Below are positions 30,663-44,019 of a DNA stretch of 64,000 nt, piece by piece. The notes below the pieces were generated by a model. The model worked only from the letters and a program-made list of their open reading frames with translations, was not told where the DNA came from and ran no database searches. A program made the translations under genes and the position numbers. The stretch is from assembly GCF_000002995.4 (NCBI RefSeq), contig NW_025062475.1, forward strand, positions 8,374,187-8,438,186, in the 5' to 3' direction. Positions within the stretch are counted from its first letter, which is position 1. Each line of letters opens with the position of its first letter. Source of the DNA: Brugia malayi (taxonomy: Eukaryota > Nematoda > Chromadorea > Rhabditida > Onchocercidae).

Positions 30663-31289
30663 TACGTTGCATGCATTCTGAATATGAATGCATAATTGTT
30701 TTAGCGTCAGTTGTTTCCACATAACTATTTTGATAATGTCATATTGTTGCAGAAGAGAGCGCTGTTTTTATACCAGTAATGCACATGATTTTTCAAATTC
30801 ATCTTGTATACCACGTAAATACCTCGGTGAAAGTTATCAGTTTTGCTTGTGCAGATTTTGTTATTTTGCTGTTATGAATGCTTCTAGATAATAATAAATG
30901 ACAGCATTTCAACCATATCTTTAATTACAAAAGTTAACTTTCTTGGTGTTCCGTATTTTACATGAGGAATACTTTGACAAAAAGCTATTTGTGAGAAATC
31001 AGTGGTTAAACTCAATTGGAGGCCGAAGCTGCGGTGCATTCATCTTATAGAAATTGCAGTCGTTATCATATGAGAGATTATGCTACGATGTGTAAGTTCT
31101 AATTGTTAGGATAAACAAGGGGAAGAAGTGGTTAGGTTAGTGTTTAGAATCGAAATCTCTTAATACTAGGAATCAGTTGGATCAATAAAGTGGACAGATG
31201 GGAAGGAAAAACCACATCGATGCTGTGTTTCAGACTTGAGCTCTTACTCTCATATTCTATTCTTTTTTTGAGGTTGAGTTGAATTTGAT
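30663..31289. other. Pcc1 3' UTR and intergenic spacer
   Basis: AATAAA at 30893-30898 is the likely Pcc1 poly(A) signal. The remaining ~390 nt before the golgin start hold nothing else recognisable. Confidence 0.6.
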
Positions 31290-34200
31290 ATGTTCAAAGG
31301 ATTAAAATCAAAGTTGGAAGATGAAGCGAGAAGGTTGCATGCAACAGTATCACAGTACAGCGAAAATATTGCCCAACAAGTACGATCCGGTGTGGTATGA
31401 CTTTTCTGTAGTTTCAAATACAGTGAAGATAAAGTGGTGTTCATGTCATCAAGAAAATATTTTTTTAGAACGACATTGGAAATGACGCAGGTGGTCACGC
31501 ACATGATACCAGGAGGGATTCTTCACTCTTCTCTCCAAGTCTTTTTGTTGATGACTCTGGAAATAATTTCGATACAGAACAATTGGTACTTTCATTCTTA
31601 TTTTCACATTTTTTAAGAAAGGAAGGGGATTAATAGAAGTTTTCTAGAATGAGCGGAATCCGAATAGTTCTGCTATGATGCAAGAAATACCCGAACAAGA
31701 TTTGCTCAGTGAGTCACAACAGCGACATAATTCAAGTGGTTCTTTCGAAAGCGAGAGGTTGTCAATGTTTTACTATGGCATGTCGCATTTTCCGTGTCGA
31801 TAGTTTAACGGTCTTTGGTCTGTTTGATGTATAAATCAAACTTTCAAATACTTTCAGAGGGTAGTCTTAATACGGTCACAAATATCTAATTAAATCATTG
31901 AGCTGACACGTTTCAGCTCATTCAGTAATTTATTTACTGCTATACCGGGAATGTTAAGTTCCGATCATCGGCTCAATACAATAACATCAGATGTGGAGAG
32001 TGAAAGTGTGACTACCTCATCCTTGTTTCAAAATGCTTCAAAGGAACAGGTTTTATAAAATCACAGTTTCTTTTTTTTTCTGTTTTTAGAAGACATTAAA
32101 AGAATTCCAAAGAACTAGACCAGAATTTCAAACTTTTTTAAGTAGTGGTGATATCGAAAGTCTGTCAATCGCAGTTAGTATCAGATTCCATCTTTAAGAG
32201 GTTTTTAAACTGGAATTTTCCTCACTTTCATTCTATTAGATCATAAACAAAACGGAATGTTATGGTTGGTTTTAGATCTCAACAGTTTTACATAAATTGC
32301 AAGGTCGTGCGGCAAATTACCAGGATAAATATCGACGACTTATGCAAATGTACAGTGAGTTACTGCGGGAGAACGAAAAATATCGGGTGAGAGCGTTCAC
32401 TTTTGTGCTATGAAATTAAGAAGCACAGATATTAACATGTTACTCCATTTAAAAATAGAAAAATTTCCTTCATTTATATTATTTATAGTACTGAAAAATT
32501 ACTTTAATTTACAATATTTACTGTAGGAAAATATATAAGTGCAAATAACAATGATAATTTATATCATTGTGTAAAGTGTAAAGTAAATCAAAAAAATATT
32601 TTCCCAATAAATTTGATAAGATCAAAACATTCTATCTCACAAAAATAATGAATTTCTTTGTTACAGTATGTATTATCGGCTATGCAGGATAAAGCGCTCG
32701 ATAGAATTGGGAAATTACGCGAAAAAAATCGCGAGCTAACAGAAAAAATGCACAAAATGGAGCTTGAAAGAAAAAACAAGGCAAGAATACCTGATCAGTA
32801 TAAATTAAACGAATATTAACAATAAGCGAAGAGGCTGATATAATAGATTCACTTTGTCCTTTTGTCAAATTTTAATTATCTTGAGATATTCAGTGTCAAT
32901 TCCTGTAGTGTAGTCTATTGTGTTAAATTAGTAGAGCTTGAAATGAGTTTTGCATGCTAGAGATGAAAAATAATAGTACAGAGTTATTTGTAGGAAGAAA
33001 GCAAAGCAGAAGGTAAGGTAAGAGAATTACAAGAACTAGTGGAAAAAAATCGCTTATGTATAGAAGAAAAGAAGGAAAGAATTCGACAACTAACAGAAGA
33101 AAATGAAGGACTAATAAGAAACACTGTAACATCGTATGATGAAGTAAGCGCCTATTTTCACTGCTTCCTAATATGTATAGCTAAAACGTGAAATTAATGT
33201 TTTTTCAGTCGAATTATTTTAGTGTTTTCCGGTCATCTCATATTATTATTAAACAACTGAACTGAAGTTTTTGGCTTTTTATTTTATTATAATAGAAGAT
33301 TGATAAGTGGTAGTGACTTCTTCTAAATTTCTTTATCCTTTTTTTTTTTTTTTTTAAAGGAAGCTATGTGTTTAAAAAAAAAAAAAAAAAATTACCTCTG
33401 TTCTGATTGAGAGTGATAAGCGTTGAACTCACCAGGATTATGGAATGGATTAGTCATGATCTTGAGTTAATACGTTGTAAAATATCTGTCATAAATTATC
33501 ATTTTTAAAAGAAATTGAGAATAGATTATTTAAAATGTTGCAGCAAAAAATTAGCGATTTAGATGTTCGACGAGTTACTGCGGAATGGAAGGGTCGTGTA
33601 GATTGTCTGGAGGAGGAATGGTCTAAACGCTTTTCTGATTCCGAAGAAGCGTTAGTATTATTATTTAGATGAGTAAATGAGTAATATAAAAAAACGGATA
33701 AAAAACAAAAAAAAAAAAAAAAAAAAAGGATAAAAACTATAATATTGTTGCAATAAGGGCCAATACTATTGCAGCAGTACACTTGCAATAGCCAAGGTGA
33801 AGGCAGAAATGCACAGAGCTTTAGAGGAGAAGGATGGCGAACTACAGATAGCTCGTGCCAGATGCAAGGTTCTCGAATTAAATGGTAGTATTTTTTTTTT
33901 TTTTTTTTTTGTATCATTCGTTTAGCAAATTTCATTCTCTTGTTTCTTTCCAAATGTTGGCTTCTTGTAGAGAATAGAAATTTTATGTGTAGGTGATTCT
34001 TTAATGTTTTCAATCTTCCAGAGATCTGTAGTAAACAATAAAAAAAAGATAAGATAGTTTTCATTTTTAGATGGTTGATTGGAAAATTAAGGTTTTTCGT
34101 CATTTTTTTATTTTTCTGTAAACAGATTTTTATGAAATCCGGTCGCTCCACTTCCGATTATTTTATATAAGTGCTGCTTTACACTATACACAAACTAAGA

Positions 34201-37200
34201 AAAACGCTCCGCATACATATGAATAGTACTGAACGCTTAGACTCTGATATCGGCAGTGAGTGAAGAGAAAACCTTCGGACTTCTTATTTGGTAGAAAAAT
34301 ATTGTTGTATCTTGAAGGCTGCTTTCAAAAAGATTTTTTTTTACAGGGGCAGAAATGCAAACGCAAATTGATGAGTTGAAGGCAGCTGTAGATGCATTGG
34401 AAAATGAAAAAGCAGATATGGTAAAAAAACTATCGGAGGCGAAGCAACAAGGTGTTAAAGCAATACGATGCGAAGAAGAGGCAAAACGACAAGAGTTAAG
34501 GAGAGAAATGGAAAGAAAGCGGGCAGAGGAAAGAGAGCAAGACGAACGACTTTTTCAGGAAATGATTATGAAAAATGTATGTTTATCTCTTCATTGAGTA
34601 TATGTAGTTAATTAAAATATTTGTGTAGCTTTTAGTAGTAACTGGCTTATTTTCGCATATTTTCCAGTTATAGGTGAATTTTTTACACCTGATTATCTCG
34701 TTTCGAGATTTCACTTTTAAATATGTTATTTAAAATACGGTGAAAATTTTACAGTTATGAACATTCTGCTAGATTTCAGGATGAGCAATGGGCTTTGAAA
34801 TTTAAAGAACAAGAAGAACAGATGCAGCTGGCTATCGAGGAACGAGAAATGCAAAAAGTGGCAGCTGTAATGGAACATGATCGAAAGAATGAGAATTTGG
34901 GCGTTCAAGTGGAACAGCTCACTGCGGTTGTTCCATATTTTATAAGTTTCAACACACAAACTGCAGTGAATAATTTTACGCTAGCTTGTTAGAACATGCT
35001 CTATTTTTTAATAAAAGATATATAAGCAAGCAGGACAGTCTCAGAATTTGCATGAGCTTACGGCTAGCAAATTTTTTAGGAGAAATTGCATTTGAAGTCA
35101 GTTTTGGATGATATGAAAGAAAGGCATCGACAGCAAGTGGAAGAACTATCTATTTCTATTGAATCCAATAAAGAAAGACATCAACAGGAAATTAATGAAA
35201 TCAAAAATAAAGAGGAAGAAATCTTAGCAGCGCTCAAAAGAGTAAATTATATACGAATAAACTGTTATTTGTATATTAGCTTTAAAACTTTTGAGATAAA
35301 AAATATCTTGATGACATCTGGGCAACATTTCAGGATTTTGAAGTGGCTATGAAATCAAACAAACAGCTTCAAGATGAACTGGAAGGATTGAAGATCAGCA
35401 AGCAGGAAACAGTGGAAGGAACTGAAAATCGAAATGAAGAACTTGTTAATGAATTAATAACGAAGCGGCAGATAATCGATCATTTAAGGGTATGAACGTT
35501 AAAGCACTTCCCTTATCCAGACTATGGTCTTTTAAAAATGTGCTTGTAAATTTTAGTCATGTTGGAAGGGTTTTCTAATATGTATTATTTCATAAATGGT
35601 ATGCATTATAAAAGTGCTCAGGATAGATGAGTTTAGAACAACTTCCCGTGTCGTCACGTTTGATTTTTTAATGTTATCACGAGATATTTATTTTCCAGTT
35701 CACTACCCTCTAATTTTCAGAAACAACATGAGAATGAGATAAATATAATGCGCACGGAGATGTCAATACTGAAAGAGAATTATGAAAAAATTTTGAAAGA
35801 GAATGATTCCAGAAAAGAATTAATGCAAAGAAATGCCGAAATGGTAGAATTGAAACAAGAACTTATCGAGTTCAGCCAAAAGTGGGTTTTGCTTCTAATA
35901 TTCTTGTGATACCATTTCACATAGTGACACGTTTTCATTAATATATCACTTTTTCGGAAAAATTATAGAAGTTAAATAACTCCTTCAGTTTAAGCTACAT
36001 TTTTGGTCTCAAACCACATTGTTAACATTGAAATGAAACTTATAATCGAAATTAAATAAATTTTATATCACATATATGTTGCGAGACAATAACAACAATA
36101 ACGACCTTTTTTTCGATTATTTATATTAAGAAATAAAACAAAAATTTACATGAGTATCAACAAAACAAAAAAAAAAAACAAAGATTTACATAAATATCAA
36201 AATCAACGAAATCAAACTATCCTGACGCTATATGCAAATAGTTATATATATGTGATATCGTTGGAAGCCTAATAATACAGCCTAATACGCAAATTTTACA
36301 TTGTGAAACAAATATTTTCATGTTGCTTTCTGATTTCTTTTACAAGTACTATTAATACAGTTTTGTTGCTCCTTTTGTGACATTGTTTGATTGTATTCAA
36401 TATTTTCTATGTCTTTTTTTTTTTGAATGTGTAATCTTAATTGTCGTTACAGACTGTCAAATAGAGATAAAACGATAGAAGAACTTTATGGAAATTTGGA
36501 ACAGAAAACAGCAGCCATTGCGAATCTGGAATCTGAGAAAGAGATTCTGAGTACAGAATTAGCGTCTAGTCAAGAACTATCAAAAATCCATCAACATTTG
36601 CAGGTTCTTTTCCTTCCTATTATTATTATTTTCAGTGTTTATTTATATTCTGTCATTATAATATTTCATTGTAATGTTATCAATGTTGCCGACGTACATA
36701 CTTTATTTAACCGCTTAGGTTTTCCTTTTTCCTGTACTCTTAGCAAACTCGTAAATAGCGCTTTAATACATTAGAGACACATTTTATTTCCTATCTTACA
36801 TTCTGCCGTGCATCTAAACAAAGGAATAATTTTTTTTGGTATTTACGTATTTTAGTGCACTTACACATTGAATGCAGTTTACTGATAAAATTTAACTTTC
36901 CTCAGCAACAACTAAAGGCAGCTCAGGCAGAACGTGATGAGATCGAGAAAAGATATTCGGAAATGGAAGAAAGGATGCAAAAGGCTGCGTATGAGCTGGA
37001 AGGTTTTATTTTTTATATTAGTATGATTCTCTTTTTTGTTAAAACATTTTTGAATTGCTTGCTTTGGGCTATGAAACAACGAGAAATATTGAGTATGGAA
37101 GATTATAAGTTGTAGTAGATCGACGAGCTCTTCAGTTAGAAAAGGAGAAGCTAAACAATCATCAGTGGATTGAAACAGAGGTGGACAAAAGTGAAACAGA

Positions 37201-40200
37201 AGAGATGAATTACAGACTTTTGCAGGTTTATTATTACTATTTTAGGGATGAGATTAGACATTTTTTGCGGTCGATTGTGGATTTGAAATGAATGCTTTCT
37301 GATAAGGATTTCGAAGATAAATAGTTTTTTTTTTGTAATTCATTCTTCTTATTTTCTTTTTCTTTAAGGATTAACAGTTCATGTTTCAAATTATGTCACA
37401 CTATCATCGTTGTTACGTTTTTCCCTTTTTCTTAGGAAGACGTACAAAAAACAAACGATCTCGATGAGAAGATTGCATTATTGAGTGACGAAAATAAACA
37501 ATTGAAAAATGAAGTGGAAGACCAGCAGGCGGATATTCAGAAGTTAAACGACGAGAAACAAGCATTGTTTAAAGCAGTGGAACATCTGAAGAAAAAAGTA
37601 AATGTTTTTCTATCAAATCTGAACATATATGGTTTTGTCCGCTTTGGCATAATAAATAAATGTATTTTGGATTATATTGCATTTAATATAAAAGTTAAAA
37701 AAACAGTTTTGGTGTGAAGGTAGTAAGAGTGATTCTTTCAAAATAGTCACGAAAATTGGTATTTCTTGCTAGAATATTATTATCATTATTAGGTCAAAAA
37801 ATTTTTTTGTTTTCAAAAATGGTGTTGTATCGGTTGTCATTTTCAAGTGTTGAGATAAACTATCCATCGAATAATAATTTACTGGGTCTAAAAAAAAAAA
37901 AAAAAAATCGAATAAATCTAAAGAAGAAACAAATTTCCTAGGAAGAATCAGAATCAAAGGAAGGTGATATGTTGAGCGGGAAGGTAAATTTCCTAGAACG
38001 AGATGTGGAAGAAGAAACAGGTTTGAAACCGATAGATATTTCACAAGTTTGTTCTTTTCTTTTTTTCTTTTTACAATAGTCAAAGTTTGTAGAATTATCA
38101 GATCTAATCTAAATATTTTTTTTTTTTTTCAAATGATAACAAAACTTGTCATATCTTGGTCATATCCATACGACAAAAGATAAAAACAGTGAAATAAATG
38201 AATATTTTTGTTTGAAATTGCTACCATTTACGTCTTTAAGAAGAACTAATGATTGCAGATAGATTCTTTGAAATACAGTTTTTATTTTCTTTTGCCCGTA
38301 TTTTTAGGATTTAGATCTTTTTGAAGACGTGAAATTGAAGGAATCATGTCTTTCTGGTAGTAAAGAACTTCCAAGTATTCCAAGTAGAAAAGTTAACAGT
38401 GTTAAGGAGGAGAATGAAATACTTGAAGAGCTTCGAAGCAAGTTAAATCTGTAAGTGTTTAAATGAAGAGGAATGTTTCCTAAGTAAATCTTTGCGTCCT
38501 GTTTAACAGTGTAAAATATTCCGTTGTTTTGATCATGAAATTGTAATATTGAAGGGAATGCTTAGACCTCTAAGCCATTTTAAGCCATCATCATTGCGTC
38601 TATTAGAAATGGAAAAAAAGTATGTAATTGTTTTCCATATAGAATTTCAGGATGGAAAATGAAAAATCCTCACTTGTGGCTAGTATGGAATCACTGGAAA
38701 AAAATCTACAAGAAATTATAGAAGAGAAGAATAATATGATGAAGGAAATGGAAGATATTCGTGTTAACCGGGATAATCTAAAGATAAAAATGGAAGAAAT
38801 GGAAGTGAATGTCTGTGAAACTCTATGCAGAAATGATTCAAAAGTAGAGAAACTAAAAAAAAAATTGAGAGATCAGGTATTTAATTCATTTGTCAAGTTT
38901 TAAGTGGTTTTGGGAAGCCTTATCAAAAAATATCGAATAACAAATCAAAAATCTTGGTAGTGGTCAAGTGAACATTGTACTTCCTTAGAGTCTGATATCG
39001 GGATTATATTAAAAATATTTTATTGAGTAAAAGATAGGAGCTTATTCATTCTATGTTTTATCACCCTATTCAGTTCATTTGAAGATAAATTCATTAGCGT
39101 TGGTTAGAGTGTCACCATTTTGAGATTGTTTCTTTTAAGGTTGACGAGACAAACAGCCTACGAAGCGCTGTTATAATTGCTAGAAACGAAATTAAAGAAA
39201 GATCATTAAAACTAGATGAAATGGTAACGAAAAATGAAGAACTAGAAGCAGTGAACGAAAAGTTAAGGATTGAATTTCTTCATAAGGTACTTTTTAAATC
39301 TTATCATAATTAACTTAATGGATGGAAATCAACTGCTTTGATAATGAAATATGCATTTCGTGGTACTAATTTTGTCAGTGCAATAATTGATTTTTCTTTA
39401 GCGGTTGGAGTGTGATGATAATGGTTCGTATTTTATATTGTATTTTGATCCCTAAAAGGCTCCAAGTCCGAATTTTAGATGAGAATTGAATAGTAAAATT
39501 CTCTTATATTTCCATTCTTCGAATATTGTTCTGAAAGCAACAGATGTATGATATACGATTATAGGAAAATATCATGAGTGAACTACAGAAGAAGATAAAA
39601 GAACAAGGGATGAAGGAAAATGCTGACTTAGAATTACTGAAGAAAAGTTTAGAAGAAGAACAAAAACGACAACTGATTCTGGAAAATGATCTTACTGAAG
39701 CAAAAGAAAATTTGAATAAAGTGAAGATTGAACTTCAAGAGAGGAAAAACAATGAGGAATTTCTCGAAACTGAACTTAACAAGGAAAAAAAGGAGAAGGA
39801 GAAGGAGCAAAAGATAAGGTTATGCATGTTCCAAGTTGTACTTCCATTTTTGTTCGATAGCTTGGCTTCTCAAAAATAGTTTCGCTGTGAACAACTCCTG
39901 TAGAAACCTAATGCTTAAACCACTCATGAATTGAAATACTAGGTTTTTCCAGCCAACAGTCGTAATTGCCTCACATCAAACAGGGCTGATAGAGTTCACT
40001 TCTTGTTAGTTTCCAGCCAATGGCATGCTTATGTTGTTATAACTTTTAGCATTTTACACTCTTTAATTGTGTTAGACGTCACTGTGTATTCTCCAAGCAA
40101 TTTTAAATACGTTTTGAATATCTAATTTTTTAATATTGTTTCTACATGGTTTTGCATATTTTATTATCTATGAAATTAAAAAGAAAATTGGTAGAGATGT

Positions 40201-43200
40201 GCATCTGATTTTTTTTTTGTGTTGCAATTATAATTAAGACAATCAGTCAGGAATTCACTTTTGAAAAATGGATCATCTAGTTCAGTAAATGAGATTGCTG
40301 TTCTGCAAAGGAAAGTTTGGTTGCATGCTAGCATATTTTCATTTCATTTTTTTCTTTTAGTCGTTTTTTTATTTCCTTTTTTAGTCATTTTTTCATTGAC
40401 TTACTCATAAAATGCATCAGAGAATAAGTAATAGTTTAGAAATCAGTATGCTGTTGCACTGGAAAATGCTCAGAGCAATTTGGAAGAAGCACGAAAGCAA
40501 CTAGGGAGCATGGATTTTGTACGAATCGAGAAAGATCGTTTTGTTACCGAGCTTTCCTTAGCTAGAGAGGATTGCCAGAGGGTCATACAACAATTCAGAC
40601 AGGTGATTAATTGTTTTTATTTTTGTCAGTTTTTTCCTCGTTTTTATTCAACCGACTGGTTTGCTTTTTACTAACCAATCATTTTTTGCTTTTTCTTACG
40701 GCATTGCTTAAAGTAAAATCGAAGAAATATCGTTAACATATTCTTTTTCGCGCATTCAAGAATTAGGATCATTCAATTCATTTTATGAAATTGGAAGATC
40801 TCTAATTATTTTCACATTACAGCTTTATCAGATTGTAGGAAAATGAGCGACGAGCAGAGGAAATAAAGAAGAAAGCGGAGCAAAAAGTGTTGGAAATGAA
40901 GGAACAGTGTGAAACTGATGAAAAAGCTGAGAAGACAGAACTTCTTTTACAGGTTAATTGTTAAAGTATCATGTCTAATATCTGGTGAGGATTCTAAGGG
41001 ATGCTTCGGAAGGAATGCCAAGATTATACAAATATCATTGGTATGATTTTTTTGCCGAGCTATTGATAGGCATACACATCTTGAATTTCTCTATTGTGTG
41101 CTGTTTTCAAATTTATATTGCTGGCTTGGTATTCTCAGTATTTTTATGTTCCTTACCATTCCAGATCGAAAAAATGCGATCACAAATAGCTGAAAGAGAT
41201 TTTCAAGTTGAAGAGCAGAAATTAAATATCAATTCTCTGGAACAAAAGCTTTTTGATAGACAAAATGAAAAAATCATAAATGATTTGCGAGCTACTATCC
41301 AAGCGATATCCGATGAAAGAGACATGAAACTGAATGTTAAACTTTCGTTTTTTCTCACCGTGTATAGGCTGTAATAAAAAAAATTCAGTATCATAATAGT
41401 GAATGGCTTCACTACTTCTTTTTTGGGAGCAAAATATTTAAAATTGTTTCATAATACGTATAAATTTGAAATTAGTTATATGTTATCACATCTGTCAGTA
41501 TAAATTGTGTAAATCTAGAATTAGATATCTGCTGCTCTTCGCATTCTGTAGATAATTTCAGAAATGCGCTGAAATGGAAAATCAACTGAATTCTATGGGT
41601 ACATCTGTAGAGGAAGCAAAGAAACAATTAAAATTACAAAATCAAAAAATTGCTTCGCTACAAGGTGAACTAGAAAATGTGAATGCTCAAAACATGCGTT
41701 TACGAGGTAATTAATGTTCGTGTGAAATTTATCTAAGAATCTGATTGCAGAAAGGAAAGTAGTTCTGTTCACTAATAGTATTTGTTTCATCATTCAAATT
41801 TTCATGCAAGATTTATCTTCAGAGAGCAATCAAATTGCTGAGCAGCTGGAACAAGAACGAAAAATGCTGTTACATAAGAATGAGCATTTTGAAAAGGAAG
41901 TGGAAAAACTGCAACTAGAAATTGTAACTATGCAAAGAACTGCATGTGAGGAATCAGCGAAAGCCTCAGGCAAGTGTAATTGAGAAATTTGAAAATTGAA
42001 ATTACCAAATGATTTTTGTTGTACTTGTTTATTTGATTCATTTTATATGATGTTGCAGCTAAAGTGGAATCAGAACGACACCGGCTGCTGCGTGATCTGC
42101 AAAAAGAAATCAAGCAGTTATATCATGATTTAAACGAACGCACACAACAGCTGAGTGAGACACAATCCAAACTGCAAGTATGATTGTCGAGGATTCTTGA
42201 ATTAATTTATATGTTATGATCTCTTTCTCTTTATTATATACATAACTATATTTCCAAAAATTATTAATCAATATCTGAAGAGAAGTAATCTAGTTTATTG
42301 AATTGCTGTATCAAAATTTCATGAATGAAGTGGCATGTCCAAGACACTGTTCTGAAAATTCTTCAGGAACTGTCAGCCAAAAAAACTGAAAGTGATGAGA
42401 TTGAAAATGCGGAAACTAGTCACAGGACATGTGCGCACAGCGAACGTTTAAGGACCAGTTCAGATTTAACTGAGCAGGCAGTATGCTTATTGTTTGTTTA
42501 ACTAATCCAGATTTTCATATTGATAAGTTGATCGGTTTCATTGTTAAGTTTCATTTTTTAATTTGTGTTAGGTTGATTCAGTTACCACTGAATTTTTCCT
42601 TCACCAGTTTATGAACTTTTCTTCGTTAATCAGTTGCATTATTAACTTCATATTTCGATTACAAAATCACAGTTTTAAGATCTGCGGCTTAAGTGTCGTA
42701 CTCTGAATTAATTTTTGTAAGAATACTTTTGTATTATTCGTGATAAAATCGATAATGACCATTAATTTATAGGATTATGAAGAATTATATGCTCTGCGGG
42801 AGCAAGTGGCAGAATATCAGAAGGAATTAGAAAATGTTAAAGAAGCGCATAAGTGGGCATTTGATTATTTTTACTGACTTAGGAATATCATCAAGGAATA
42901 AACTTACACAGTTTGCTTTAATAATACTTTATTTTCATTGCAGAAAGGAATTAACGCTGCTGTGTAAGAAGACGCACTCTACTGAACAGTTCAACGTTAT
43001 TGGTTTGGAATCAATCACGAATGGATCTATTTTGGTATATTTATTAATGATTGGTTCAGAATTTTTGTTTGCTTAATTTTAGTACTCTTGAAATATCTCG
43101 TCCACATAGCTATATTTCCTCTTTTGTTACTATAGTACTTTTTATTTGAAATCAGAAAATATGCGTCATTATTTATAGAGAGATAAAGAGGATCTGAACA

Positions 43201-44019
43201 GTGTTGTCTTCGTAGAGCCTACTGAAGCTGAAGTTAGTTTATTTTTTATTAAATTATGAAATAAATTTCTGAGCTGAATGAGTTTCAGCTAGCTGATGCT
43301 GTTGCTCAGGTCATTTTTTTGCCACTGTATTAATATGGCATGACTTTCCTTCATCTAAATCCAGTCGTCATTTAGAAGATGAAGCAGTTCCGTGTATCAT
43401 AATTTATTATTAGTGCTTGCTTATTTTGCATACAATTTGAAATGAAATATATTTCAGTATTTGAGAAATGTGTTGTATCGATACATGAATGAACGAGAAA
43501 CATTGGGCAAGGAGAGTGTTGTGAGTTTTTTCTATGTTCCATTGAAGAAAATTCCTTTGGAATTCAAGGCGAGATAAAACTCTCATATTGCTTATATTGT
43601 ATATTTTTGTTATAAGCAGAAATGTAGTATAACATTTGTGGGATGCTGTTTTGTCTACAATGCATGACGCGTACGAAACGCCAGAATCGAACTAGTGCTA
43701 TGCAATGTTTGTAGAAGTATCCGACTTTGGATGTAAAATTTATGATTTTAATAGCAGTATCTCTTTGCAAATGAATTCAAACTTTGAACTAGTTAGACTA
43801 TTTGGATTATATTTCATACTTTTCTTGAGTCGCTTGTACTATTAATTTATTTGGAATTATTTGTTGTAGACATTGGCTCGAGTGATTGCTACCGTAGCGA
43901 GGTTTACACATGAACAAGTGAATACAGTGGTGGCAAAAGAGGAGCAAAGGAATCATGGTTGGGTCGGAGGTACCGTACAAGGCTTTATCTCTTCTGCTGC
44001 GAATCTATCTTCTCACTAA
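31290..44019 (+). CDS. GOLGA4: GRIP-domain golgin, golgin-245/GOLGA4-like
   Basis: Thirty-seven exons, all in phase, 1602 aa: 31290-31394, 31469-31585, 31648-31757, 31917-32049, 32090-32173, 32276-32386, 32667-32780, 32994-33143, 33544-33650, 33775-33884, 34347-34576, 34780-34926, 35080-35241, 35334-35489, 35721-35881, 36453-36603, 36906-37002, 37116-37225, 37436-37597, 37942-37983, 38308-38450, 38651-38876, 39140-39286, 39565-39818, 40239-40314, 40447-40602, 40839-40952, 41165-41335, 41562-41706, 41823-41969, 42059-42177, 42367-42480, 42773-42852, 42944-43034, 43179-43232, 43458-43520, 43870-44019. It tethers vesicles at the trans-Golgi network. The start MFKGLKSKLEDEA matches the golgin-245/-97 N-terminus, and a Ser-rich linker follows. 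YQDKYRRLMQMYSELLRE then MQDKALDRIGKLRE align with golgin-245. Long Glu/Lys-rich coiled coil fills residues ~150-1500. The C-terminal GRIP domain (about 1525-1585) contains EPTEAEYLRNVLYRYM; Tyr1533 is the conserved Arl1-binding Tyr. Two introns use GC donors. Confidence 0.88.

Noticed and set aside
33489..34151. 220-codon ORF on the minus strand
   Set aside because: It lies antisense to golgin exons 9-10 and the intron between; low-complexity Phe/Lys runs come from poly-A/T tracts, and the golgin frame is clearly the real one.
39402..39423. Micro-exon candidate between golgin exons 23 and 24
   Set aside because: Flanked by plausible splice sites, but would shift the frame into exon 24.
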